Source: Rhizophagus clarus (lineage: Eukaryota; Glomeromycota; Glomeromycetes; Glomerales; Glomeraceae). Taken from it: a DNA stretch of 64,000 bases. Both the position numbers and the translations under genes were made by a program. The notes below the pieces were generated by a model that was not told where the DNA came from, did no database searches, and saw nothing but the letters and a program-made list of their open reading frames with translations. How positions within the stretch are numbered: position 1 is the first letter of the stretch; every line of letters begins with the position of its first letter. This document shows positions 43,329 to 53,104 of this stretch, piece by piece. The DNA lies in the NCBI GenBank assembly GCA_015698045.1, contig BLAL01000178.1, positions 310,001 through 374,000 on the forward strand, in the 5' to 3' direction.

Positions 43329-45521
43329 AGGGCTCCGATCGGTTTCGGTAATTACCGAACCGTACCGATCGGTTTCAGTATCGGAGCGGTTTCGGTTTTT
43401 ACAGTTTACCGAACTGAAACTTTCGGTAAATTTACCGATCGGTTTCGGTAACTGCGGTTTCGGTACCGGTTTTGCGATTTACCGAACCGAATTACCGAAT
43501 CGATTTAACTAAATAATATAATAAAAAAACGTTGTGAAACGTTTTTTATTAGTTATTTTGATAAAACAAACCGTTTCGCAGCGGTGTTTTGTCACTTTAA
43601 TTAAGAAACGTTGCGAAACGTTTTTATTCGTTAATCTAATAAAAAAATAACTATTCGCAACTTTTTTCTTGTTATTTTAACAAACAACGTTGCGAAACGT
43701 TAATTGGATAAAAAAAAAACGTTTCGCAACGTTTTTTTTTGTCACTTTAATAAAAACGTTGCGAAACGTTTTTATGAGTTAATTTTAATAAAAAAAAACG
43801 TTTCGCAACGTTTTTTTTTGTCACTTTAATAAAAACGTTGCGCAACGTTTTTATTAGCTAATTTTAATAAAAAAAAACGTTTCGCAACGTTTTTTTTGTT
43901 GCTTTAATTAAAAAACGTTGCGAAACGTTTTTTAACAGTTAGTTTAATAAAAAAAAACGTTTCGCAACGGTTTTTTTTGTTGCTTTAGTTAAAAAACGTT
44001 GCGAAACGTTTTTTATCAGTTAATTTAATAAAAAAAAACGTTTCGCAACGTTTTTTTTTGTCTCTATAATAAAAACGTTGCGAAACGTTTTTATGAGCTA
44101 ATTTTAATAAAAAAAACGTTTCGCAACGTTTTTTTTTGTCACTTTAATAAAAACGTTGCGAAACGTTTTTATGAGTTAATTTTAATAAAAAAAAACGTTT
44201 CGCAACGTTTTTTTTGTCACTTTAATAAAAACGTTGCGCAACGTTTTTATTAGCTAATTTTAATAAAAAAAAACGTTTCGCAACGTTTTTTTTGTTGCTT
44301 TAATTAAAAAACGTTGCGAAACGTTTTTTAACAGTTAGTTTAATAAAAAAAAACGTTTCGCTACGTTTTTTTTTTGTTGCTTTAGTTAAAAAACGTTGCG
44401 AAACGTTTTTTATCAGTTAATTTAATAAAAAAAACGTTTCGCTACGTTTTTTTTTGTCTCTATAATAAAAACGTTGCGAAACGTTTTTATGAGCTAATTT
44501 TAATAAAAAAAACGTTTCGCAACGTTTTTTTTTGTCACTTTAATAAAAACGTTGCGAAACGTTTTTATGAGTTAATTTTAATAAAAAAAAACGTTTCGCA
44601 ACGTTTTTTTTTTGTTGCTTTAATTAAAAAACGTTGCGAAACGTTTTTTAACAGTTAGTTTAATAAAAAAAAACGTTTCGCTACGTTTTTTTTTTGTTGC
44701 TTTAGTTAAAAAACGTTACGAAACGTTTTTTATCAGTTAACTTAATAAAAAAAAACGTTTCGCTACGTTTTTTTTTGTCTCTATAATAAAAACGTTGCGA
44801 AACGTTTTTATGAGCTAATTTTAATAAAAAAAAACGTTTCGCAACGTTTTTTTTTGTTGCTTTAATTAAAAAACGTTGCGAAACGTTTTTTAACAGTTAG
44901 TTTAATAAAAAAAAACGTTTCGCAACGGTTTTTTTTGTTGCTTTAGTTAAAAAACGTTGCGAAACGTTTTTTATCAGTTAATTTAATAAAAAAAATGTTT
45001 CGCAACGTTTTTTTTTTGTAGCTTTAATAGAAAACGTTGCGAAACGTTTTTGTTAGTTAATTTTAATAAAAAAAACGTTTTGCAACGTTTTTTTTGTCAC
45101 TTTAATAAAAACGTTGCGAAACATTTTTATGAGTTAATTTAATAAAAAAAAACGTTTTGCAACGTTTTTTTTTCATTTTAATTAAAAACGTTGCGAAACG
45201 TTTTTTATTAGTTAATTTAATAAAAAAAAACGATTCGCAACTTTATTTTTTGACACTTTAAATAAAAAACGTTGCGAAACGTTTTTATAGATCATTTGAT
45301 TTGGTAAAAAAAATACCAAAATAGTTTCGCGATGCTTTTTTTACTAAAAATGGTTTTTAATATCGGTAAATCGGTTCGGTTTTCGGTAATTATCGATCGG
45401 TTTCGATAATCATCAATACCGATACCGGTCGGTTTCGGTAATCATCAATACCGATACCGATCAATTCGGTTCGGTATCGGTTTTTGCAAAAACCGAACCG
45501 AACCGAACCGATCGGAGCCCT
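43329..45521. mobile_element. TIR element with internal higher-order hairpin array (2193 bp)
   Basis: The element has perfect 16-bp terminal inverted repeats AGGGCTCCGATCGGTT and a perfect 10-bp target duplication ATAACTAATT at 43319-43328 and 45522-45531. A 9- to 10-bp duplication is typical of Mutator-like elements, but no transposase is present. Subterminal regions (43329-43500 and 45350-45521) are made of repeats of CGGTTTCGGTA and CCGATCGG. The interior (43525-45300) alternates AACGTTGCGAAACGTT with its reverse complement, with T/A-rich spacers. It is about the only CpG-dense DNA in the window. Confidence 0.88.
43525..45300. repeat. Alternating inverted 16-bp motif array with ~397-bp higher-order period
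   Basis: About fifty copies of AACGTTGCGAAACGTT or its reverse complement alternate strictly in orientation, 35-45 bp apart, so neighbouring copies can form hairpins in either strand. The spacers fall into classes (GTCACTTTAAT, GTTGCTTTAAT, GTTGCTTTAGT, GTCTCTATAAT on one side and ATGAGTTAA, ATTAGCTAA, AACAGTTAG, ATCAGTTAA, ATGAGCTAA on the other). These recur in the same order, for example GTCACTTT/ATGAGTTAA at 43741 and 44138, a higher-order repeat of about 397 bp. Some copies carry GCGCAACG or CGCTACG variants shared by corresponding units. Confidence 0.9.
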
Positions 45522-45597
45522 ATAACTAATTGATAATATATACTAGGGAACGGTAACCGTTGGGAGTTTGGAGCGGAAAAGCGAATTATTAGGGTAA

Positions 45598-46272
45598 ACC
45601 GTATTCATATTAATAACGTGGAACGACGTTGACAAGGTCAATATAGAGAAGCTCAGATCTTTGAACCAACCTGTGGCCAAGATTCTAGCTATTCATACCG
45701 GCAGAAATGAAGCCAAAAAAGCCAGCTCTGATGTAGCAAAAGGACTTGAACCTCAGTTATTATTGGCAAAAGGAACACGCGTAATGCTCACAGCAAACCT
45801 GTGGACCAAAGGAGGATTAGTGAATGGATCGATGGGAACTGTACATGACATTATGTTCAAAAATCAGGGCCCACCATCACTTCCAGCAGCAGTTTTCGTC
45901 AAATTCGACGCATATGAAGGACCCACCATAACATCAACAGAAGGAGACAACGTTGTTCCAATAGTGCCCATTAAAAGAAGTTGGGAAGGTAAGTCTGGGA
46001 CGATATGTTCTAGACAACAAGTTCCTCTCTGCCTAGCGTGGGCAATAACCGTGCACAAAAGTCAGGGTTTGACATTGTCAAAGGCCAAAATAGATATTGG
46101 AAGTAAAAAGTTCGCTGCTGGACTGACATTCGTCATGGTGTCATGCGTTCATTCTCTTAGCGACATTTATTTCAGACAATTTACGTTTGACAGACTTCAA
46201 CGTATTAAAAACAGCAGCAAGTTACAGGAAAGGAAGGTGGAGGAAAAACGGCTTACCTCCAGGATAGGTTGA
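45598..46272 (+). pseudogene. C-terminal fragment of a Pif1-like helicase
   Basis: A 224-codon frame opens after TAA at 45595-45597 and has no start codon of its own. It reads ITWNDVDKVNIEKL, then LLLAKGTRVMLTANLWT, GLVNGSMGTVHDI, PAAVFVKFDAYEGP, LAWAITVHKSQGLTLSKA and FAAGLTFVMVSCVHSL, ending at TGA 46270-46272. These match the end of the fungal Pif1-like helicases that are multiplied in Glomeromycotina and in Helitrons: the RVML.NL module and motifs V and VI (the normal motif VI being about VAVSRVRSL). Both motif VI arginines are replaced (Cys and His), each explained by one transition. Walker A and B are absent. It is a dead fragment, just right of the 43.3-45.5 kb element. Confidence 0.82.
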
Positions 46273-46667
46273 TAAAGTTGTATTATTTGTTTGCAAGAAA
46301 CAAACGCGTTGTCATAGAACTTAATTATTTTTTTTTATTTTTATTTAATTTTTATTGTTTTTTTGATTGTTTTTTTTGAATAAAAAGAATACATATATAT
46401 TACATTTATTTTCGTTACAGGTTGTTTTAATTTTTTTTTTTTCGAATATCAGATATCGAACAAAAAATTAAAATAGACGGTATGACGTGATCATCATCAA
46501 ATAATCAATTGTTCTATTTTTATATTATTATTATTTATTATACTGTATAAAATAAAAATCACATGCATAAACAAACCGAAAGAACCAATGAGCATCGACT
46601 CACACAGTGAGCGGGCGAACATTGGGACATTTGTGAAACTGATACGAATAGTATATAGTCCTTCGCT
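46273..46667. other. Spacer between helicase fragment and LINE remnant
   Basis: About 400 bp without a gene. An AGTCC...GGACT inverted repeat lies at 46657-46679, close to where the LINE-like coding similarity ends. Confidence 0.4.
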
Positions 46668-47229
46668 TCACTCTGGACTAAAAAAGAATTGTTGATTTGT
46701 TTGTATTTTTATGAATACTATACCTTGGTTGATAACTGTTGCTCTATAATCTATACTATCATTAAATAAATATTGTAAATGTGATGGAATGCTATTTTGT
46801 ACTGATTTATCTGTGTAAAACTTGTGATTTGTAAAAACTACTAGGTTGTTCTTGATGTTGATGAGATTGTCTTTACAGGTAGAAAAGCAAATCCAATAAT
46901 TGATCCATATATCATCATCTTGTTGATTATTAGAGATGACAATATGACAATTTAGTAAAAAAGGTAAAATATGGCCATACAAATAGGATTGTGAAGGACC
47001 CTGAACAATACTAATATAACTCACAAATGATCTGCATACGTTTACTATTAACTCTATGCAACTTTTTTTTCATAGTAACGCTACACAAACTTACATCTTA
47101 GTTAAAAAAAAATTTTTTAAATTTATAAAAAATTTGTTAACGCTATAACGAATTATTCGGTATAAAGGCAGGATTATGTGACTTACCGATCTAATCAGAT
47201 AATCTGGATATCTGATCTTTTTTTAATTC

Positions 47230-47880
47230 AGTTTATTTTTGTAGTGTTGCCAGATAAAAAACATGACCAGGCTTTTGGAATTAAGGTAAGGAAGGGTGGG
47301 GAAAGTGTTTCATTATTTTTTTAATTAATTAAGATTAACTTTTTTTTTATTTTTTGTAGTATTGCCAGACGAAAAGCATGACCAGACATTTGGAATTAAG
47401 GTAAGAGAGGGTTGGGGGAGGTGTTTCATTGTTTTTTTAATTAATTAAGATTAACTTTTTTTTTATTTTTTGTAGTGTTACCAGATGAAAAACACAACCA
47501 GACTTTAGGAATTAAGATAAAAGAGAGTTGGTGAGGTGTTTCGTTATTTTTTTTTTAATTAATTAAGTTATTAACTTTTTTTATTTTTGTAGTGTTGCCA
47601 GACGAAAAACACAACCAGACTTTTGAAAGTAAGGTAAGGGAAGGTGGGGAAGTGTTTTTCAGTATTTTTTTTTAATTAATTAATTAATTTTATTTTTTTT
47701 TCTTTTTTGTAGTGTTGCCAGATGAAAAGTATGACCAGACTTTTGAAATTAAGGTAAGGAAGGGTAGGGAGGTGTTTTTCATTGTTTTTTTTTTAACTAA
47801 TTAATTATTTTTTTTTATTTTTTGTAGTGTTGCCAGATGAAAAACATGACGTAACTTTTAGAATTAGGGTATTAAAAACT
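47230..47880 (+). repeat. Six tandem exon-like units of ~117 bp
   Basis: Six units at a 115- to 120-bp period each contain a T-run with TTTTTGTAG, exactly 41 nt (47245-47285, 47360-47400, 47476-47516, 47593-47633, 47713-47753, 47828-47868) and then GTAAGG or a variant. The 41-nt core is TGTTGCCAGATGAAAAACAT plus GACCAGACTTTTGGAATTAAG. Five of six cores are bounded by AG and GT (unit 3 has AT at the donor), while spacer lengths vary. In one frame the core reads LPDEKHDQTFGIK. Because 41 is not a multiple of three, spliced units would change frame, and one of the three frames has a stop, so a repeated protein is unlikely. Confidence 0.85.
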
Positions 47881-48052
47881 GAAAAGAATAATAAAAATAA
47901 ATAAATTTGGTCTAAAATACTGAAAAAAAGTGAAAAAATAAATAAAATAAAATAAATTTTGGTAAATACTGAGTAATTTACATTTACCAAAATTAGTATT
48001 TTTTAAAAATAAATCCACATACTATATATCTATTATAAACTCTATGCAAACA

Positions 48053-48068
48053 TAAAATGTGAGTTACT
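48053..48068 (+). repeat. Target site duplication, left copy
   Basis: The 16 bases TAAAATGTGAGTTACT recur perfectly at 50041-50056, just after the A-rich tail of the retroposon. The duplicated sequence begins T/AAAA, the usual cut context of LINE-type target-primed reverse transcription. Confidence 0.9.
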
Positions 48069-50040
48069 CAACTCTTCCCGATGATCACTTAGACCAAATT
48101 TTTCAGCAAAAAATATTTTCATTTCTGAGTATACGTCATCAGAAACAAGTAATATTTACAAAAAATGTCACAACCAAACCGTTTTCAGGTAGCAGAAGAA
48201 GAGTTATTTCAGTCTCTGCGAGAAAAGTTCACGATATGCATTCTAGAGAGCTTGAAAGAGGAACGAACGAGCCTGAACAGACTGTGGCCCTGCTCAAACT
48301 CGTGGGATATGCAACAAAACGTTCCCTGTATTTAGACAGAAGGTCTCGCCAGACAACCAAGAACCACTTCCCTCGAACTAGCAAAATATTGGGACGTTTG
48401 CCCTTTCTTCTTGGAATTTACTCAGCTATTTTCATATCAAACTCTTGAACGAGCATTGTCATATTCTCGGGGAATAGTGGAAGCGGCTACCAAATTAAGA
48501 CAATAAGAAAAACAAGATGAACCAATTATAGGCGAGGATTCGAACGCCCAGATGGATATAGAAATATCTATCCCAGATGCGAACCAATCAACATCTAACA
48601 TGATGCCGATCACAAATGAATCAACTGAAGATTCTAGTTTTAAACTGGTTTTGTCTAAATCGCAAAAGAAGAAACAACGAAAGAAGGAAAAAGCAGAACG
48701 TGAAGCTACAAAGGCTGCTAAAAGTTCCCACTCCTTTCTGGATCCTTCTGCCAAGGCGTTTACTCCCCCTGTGCGATTAGGATTATTAGAAGACAAAACA
48801 ATTATGCAACTCCCTGAAAAGAAAGCAAAGTCGCAAGACAAGCTGAATACAAGAAAGGTGGTTGAAAATGAAGCATCAACAGTAATAACAGAATATCAGC
48901 CTGCCAATAATTCTCAGGCTTTCGTTCAAGATATCATCGTTTATGACATCCCTGCAAAATGGGATAATTACATGACCATTAACGCGCTTTTCGCCTGGGG
49001 AAAGGTTATCTTTATGACTGTCAAATGGCAGAAGAAATACAAGACATGACGTGTCAAGTTGGAGATTTCCCAATTTTTTAAGAATTATGAAAGACACTGG
49101 ATGGCGCCGTTAATGGGATTTCTGGTAAGATGGTTTCCAGCATCTTGGTTCTTACAAGAACGAAAAGAAAGAGAAAGGTTCCAAGCCGCAGTATTGAACC
49201 CGCCAGAGAGCATGACTACGGCTATACTGGTGCACAAGGACAATGAAGCATATCTTATTTCCCATAACATAAATATGTTCAAAGAAGTAAAATTACCTGA
49301 TGGAAAGAGGAAAATAATTGGATATTTATCAAATTGGGACGATCTATATAGATTAATAAATACTCCGAATGTTTGGAATGGCGAAACTGTTGATTGGACC
49401 CATCATACCTCACCATCACACAACCCTAGGAAGTCGACTAAGTCTTCTCGTGATAAGAGCCATGGGAAAACAAAAAGTACTAACGCTTCCTTCCCAAATG
49501 ACAGCGCTAATAAACGATCTAGTAAGAAGATTGCCACAGGTGCTAATAATATCCCATTACAGCATCGAAGAGGTTCCACCTCTCAATGACAATATTCATC
49601 TGGTACTAAAGCTGGGCAAGTCTCTCCAAAAACCAATTATGACACCAAGAAAGCGAAATCTAAGTCGAAAAGGTCCTCTACTTCAACAAAGATGATAATG
49701 GCTGAGATCACACGAATGAATGAAGTATTGGAAAGTTTATTAAAGAGAACGGCCGTATGATGAATAGTATGGCGTTATTGTTGTGTCTATAACCAACCGT
49801 TTTAATAAATTTTAATTTTTAGTACTAGGATAGATCCAAATTTTAATTTTTTTTACATATTTCCCCTATATTCGTTATTTTTAATTTTGGCAATCTGATT
49901 GAACTGTGGTCTTACCTTGGAGCATTACTAAACACATTTGTTGTGGTTATACTGTAACCTGAATACTATTGTAAATAAAGTTAATGCGCTATCAATGCCA
50001 TTTAAAATTAAAAAAAAAAAAAATAAAAAATAAAATAAAA
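48069..50040 (+). mobile_element. Poly(A) retroposon with a single ORF (1972 bp)
   Basis: A unit with a 5' leader of about 96 nt, one long interrupted ORF (48165-49760), a 3' UTR of about 210 nt, AATAAA at 49974-49979 and an A-rich tail at 50010-50040, flanked by the perfect 16-bp duplication at 48053-48068 and 50041-50056. This is the structure left by target-primed insertion of a polyadenylated transcript. No reverse transcriptase or endonuclease is present, so it must have been moved by another element's enzymes. It may be a processed copy of a cellular or LINE ORF1-like transcript. It sits inside hAT-like element 1. Confidence 0.9.
48165..49760 (+). pseudogene. ORF of the retroposon family, four in-frame stops
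   Basis: One frame runs from ATG 48165 to TGA 49758-49760 (531 codons), broken only by TAG 48333, TAA 48504, TGA 49047 and TGA 49587, each one C-to-T step from CAG, CAA or CGA. It has no frameshift. The order is a helical N-terminus (FLEFTQLFSYQTLERALSY), a Lys/Glu-rich linker (KLVLSKSQKKKQRKKEK), then a conserved core: TEYQPANN, IIVYDIPAKWDNY, WGKVIFMTVKWQKKY, VRWFPASWFLQERKERERFQ and GYLSNWDDLYRLI, a Ser/Thr/Lys-rich segment and a final helix (ITRMNEVLESLLKR). VYDIPAKW with the following strands could be an RRM-like fold, as in some LINE ORF1 proteins; that is a guess. It is homologous to 62588-64000 (minus) along its whole length. Confidence 0.85.
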
Positions 50041-51482
50041 TAAAATGTGAGTTACTTCCAAATTGACTGATCTATGCAAACTCAATTTGTGGGTTTAAAA
50101 AGTAACTTCATATAAACTCTACGCAAATCCATATGTGAGTTATATTAGTATTATTTGGGATCCTGATTGTGAGTTAATCTTTATCTGCACTAGTGATACA
50201 TTGATAATCATATAATTATAATTTGTAAATTATAATAATATATTATAGTCTAATATTCTGTATCTATTATTAAAGCATTAACCTATAATATATTAAATGC
50301 AAAAGTTTTACAATTTATTATAAATTTATCATTGTTGAAAACTCATCATATTTGTAATTAGGTCTAAAGTAGCTTTATTATATAATGTAAAATTGTAAAC
50401 TCCTTTTTGATTATTACTAGATTTGCTGTTTATCTTACTAATATACTAATTCAAATCTAGTAGCACAATTACCTATATTTTAACGTAATTATTTTATAAT
50501 AGAGGATTCAAAAATCTGAAAATATAAAAGATAGAATGCGAAGTATTGAATTCTGGTAATAAGCATCTAAAAGTAGGAGAAGCAAAGATTGCATGTTTTA
50601 ATTAAAAGAATCATTTGGCTTAGAATCTTTTGCATAAGAATTTTGCAAATGATCTATATTATTTTCAAATCATTAATATATTGCTATCACCTAATATAAG
50701 TTGGAATAAATTAATTAACAGAAAATTATTTATTTGTAGACTCATTCTGGCTATTGCGTTGGATTGTATAAGTGATTTTAAATATTTAAAAGTGGTTTAT
50801 TAACATTTTGAATTGTAAATTATTCAGAATCAATGTTATCTATTTAAATATTGATATGTAAATCTGTTGCTAATGTTAAATAGAATAGAGTTAAATCTGA
50901 ATGACTAACTGTTATCTTAAATGTTGTTTAATATTAAAAATATTATCTTACAGTTTTATACCCAATTGTGCGTATTTTAATTTTATTATAGTGGTAATCA
51001 AAACATTATTATTTGCATTTAGGATGTTCAGAAGATTCATACATTCTGCAATTGATACTTGTATCTATAAACAATTGTGGCCAATCAGTTCTTCATGATA
51101 GAGAATGATATTGGAAAAAGATCTTAAATACCTATTGTATGTTTAATCAAAACCAAAATAAAACATTTAATAGCATCCCACTCAGTTTAGTATATCATGA
51201 AGTTTGCGCTAAATAAATAATTTTAGAATATAGAATTTTATTAATAAGGTAAATAATTTGAGCTATGAAAAGTTTCTTATGTTTGATGATTGTAAGAAAT
51301 TTATCCTATATGCATATAATACATTATTTATTTAAAGTTTGAGAGTATTTGGAAGAAATCCAGATTTCTAAATAATGTGATTCAGTAGTAGTTGGTCTTA
51401 TAAGATCAGATTTTTAATTGCCTATGAAGATTGTCATAAGTAAAGACAGAATTGATGGATTGATAACCAATAATTCACATTT

Positions 51483-51714
51483 AAGGTTGCTTGCCTAAAC
51501 TAATTTTAAATTGGCTAAACATCTAAACTTTAGTTTTACTGATTTTTTAATAATACTTTACTATTGTTTCGCTATTTAATATAATTTACTATAAGTTTTG
51601 ACATTTGTTAAGTTTTGCTAATTTTTTACTAAGATTTTAATATAATTTCATCAAGTTTTACCCTTTTGACATTTAGACAGTTTGCTAAATTACCTAGTTT
51701 TGCCTAGTAATCTT
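51483..51714. mobile_element. MITE with 10-bp duplication inside the LINE (232 bp)
   Basis: Perfect duplication ATTCACATTT at 51473-51482 and 51715-51724. The left end is AAGGTTGCTTGCCTAAACTA and the reverse-complemented right end AAGATTACTAGGCAAAACTA. The LINE reading KKCE and CELLVIN is continuous once the element and one duplication copy are taken out. Similar ends occur in the neighbour at 51751-53104, so both belong to one group with 10-bp duplications (Mutator-like by that criterion). Confidence 0.82.
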
Positions 51715-51750
51715 ATTCACATTTCTTGTGATTAATCTTAATGTCCACTT

Positions 51751-53104
51751 AAAGTTGCCTGCTGAAACTCAATAGGCTAATGTCAAAATGTTAAAACTAA
51801 AAATATGTTAAAATGCCAAAATACTAGAATAGTTTTGACATGTCAAAATTGTCAAAATATCAAAACTAGTTTCAACGTATTAAAATTGCCAAAACTGTAC
51901 AAAATTACTGAAATAGTTTTGGCATGTCAAACTAAAATATCACTCTCATGATATATAAAATATTAAGATTTTAGTCACAATTGATTCTAAAGTTTATATA
52001 AATATTAATACAAGTTTGATATAAATTTGATAGATTTATTGTAATTTGTAACATTCTGTCCATATAGTATGCATATTAAAAATTTAGTAAAAAAAAAAAT
52101 TTAAAATTAAACATGTAAAAAACTAAAATTTATTGTAATACTTTATTTTATTGTTATAATTGAAATTGACTTCTGAATTAAATAATAAATTATTATATTT
52201 AAAAAAAGTTTTTATATTATTATTTGTAATAAAAAAATTTTATTGACCAGGTTTATCTAAAAGTCTAACAACCTAAAAAAATAAAAAAGAAACATTCAGT
52301 TGGTACATTTTTTTAATATATTAAAAAAATTTCTCCTACTTTTCGCTAAATTTACTTACGTATATTTCAAGTCTGGGTTTGTTCAAAAAATCTGGCAATC
52401 TAAAGAAAAAAAAAAATAGAAGAAATGTTAGTATGTTTCTTCAATATATTAAAAAAAAATCTTCTCCCACTTCTTACTAACTTACACACATTTCAAGTCT
52501 GGGTTCATTTAAGAAATCTGGCAATTTAAAGAAAAAAAAAGAAATAGAAGAAACATTAGTATGCTTCTTCAATATATTAAAAAAAATCTCTTCTCATTAA
52601 CTTGTGTACATTTCAAGTTCAGGTTTGTTCAAGAAGTCCAGTAATCTAAAGAAAAAAAAAAGAAATAGAAAAAATGTTAGTATGTTTTTTCAATATATTA
52701 AAAAAAATTCTCCTCCCATTTCCCACTAATTTACTTGCACATATTCCAAGTTCAGGTTCATCTAAGAAGTCTGATAACCTAAAGAAAAAAAAAAATAAAA
52801 TTTTTTTTTTATCCAGTTTAAAAAAAAACTGTAACCATTTTTTTTCAAAAAAAAAAATATTTACAATTAATAAATCAGTGCATATGACCAATATCAAAAC
52901 TAATTGAAAATCTGCAAACTGCAGATTAGTGAATGCTAAAACTATAAGTATATCATATAATATACTACGCCAAAATATTAAAATAGTTTTGGCATGTTAA
53001 AACTATTTCAGTATTTTGACAAATCAGAAGGTCAATATCAAAATATCAAAATAGGTTTGCCAATTTTGACATGTCAAAACTCCTTAGTTTTGGCAGACAA
53101 CTTT
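51751..53104. mobile_element. TIR element with TTTTGACATGTCAAAA palindromes and tandem array (1354 bp)
   Basis: The left end is AAAGTTGCCTGCTGAAACT and the reverse-complemented right end AAAGTTGTCTGCCAAAACT (3 mismatches). The 10-bp duplication is ATGTCCACTT at 51741-51750 and ATATCCACTA at 53105-53114, two differences. LINE coding similarity stops at one side (NLVDIK) and resumes at the other (VDIKINHKK). The subterminal parts repeat the palindrome TTTTGACATGTCAAAA and 'ttggcatgtcaaa' variants several times. The centre holds the 52.25-52.79 kb array. No transposase. Confidence 0.8.
52245..52795 (-). repeat. Five tandem exon-like units of ~120-130 bp
   Basis: On the minus strand each unit has a T-run with TTTCTTTAG, a core of 40-44 nt of the type ATTGCCAGATTTCTTAAATG plus AACCCAGACTTGAAAT, then a GTAAG-like donor, and a spacer containing TTTAATATATTGAAGAAAC. 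Cores share TTGCCAGAT and CCAGACTT in register with the six-unit array at 47.2-47.9 kb. One unit has lost the acceptor AG and another the donor GT by a transition. The two arrays lie in different elements and opposite orientation. Confidence 0.75.

Larger units (their letters stand above)
46995..50164. mobile_element. hAT-like non-autonomous TIR element 1 (contains exon-like array and a retroposon)
   Basis: The left end begins AGGACCCTGAACAATACTAA. The right end, reverse complemented, begins AGGATCCCAAATAATACTAA and both go on with TATAACTCACA. A perfect 8-bp duplication GATTGTGA lies at 46987-46994 and 50165-50172. The interior holds a six-unit tandem array (47245-47870) and a poly(A) retroposon (48069-50040). 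Without the retroposon and one duplication copy the element would be about 1.18 kb. No transposase is encoded. The 8-bp duplication suggests hAT, although the ends lack the usual CAG-G start. Confidence 0.82.

Noticed and set aside
43525-45300. CRISPR-like regular repeats
   Set aside because: The repeats alternate in orientation, the spacers are themselves repeated classes, and the array is inside a TIR element in a eukaryotic genome.
45864-46058. Minus-strand frame within the helicase fragment
   Set aside because: Shadow of the plus-strand coding sequence with clear helicase motifs.
48059-48448. 129-codon frame overlapping the start of the retroposon
   Set aside because: It is out of frame with the conserved family reading and starts within the target duplication.
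48165-49760. Stop codons as recoding or read-through sites
   Set aside because: All four stops are explained by single C-to-T changes, positions are not shared with the other copy (which has a single different stop), and other genes here use the standard code.
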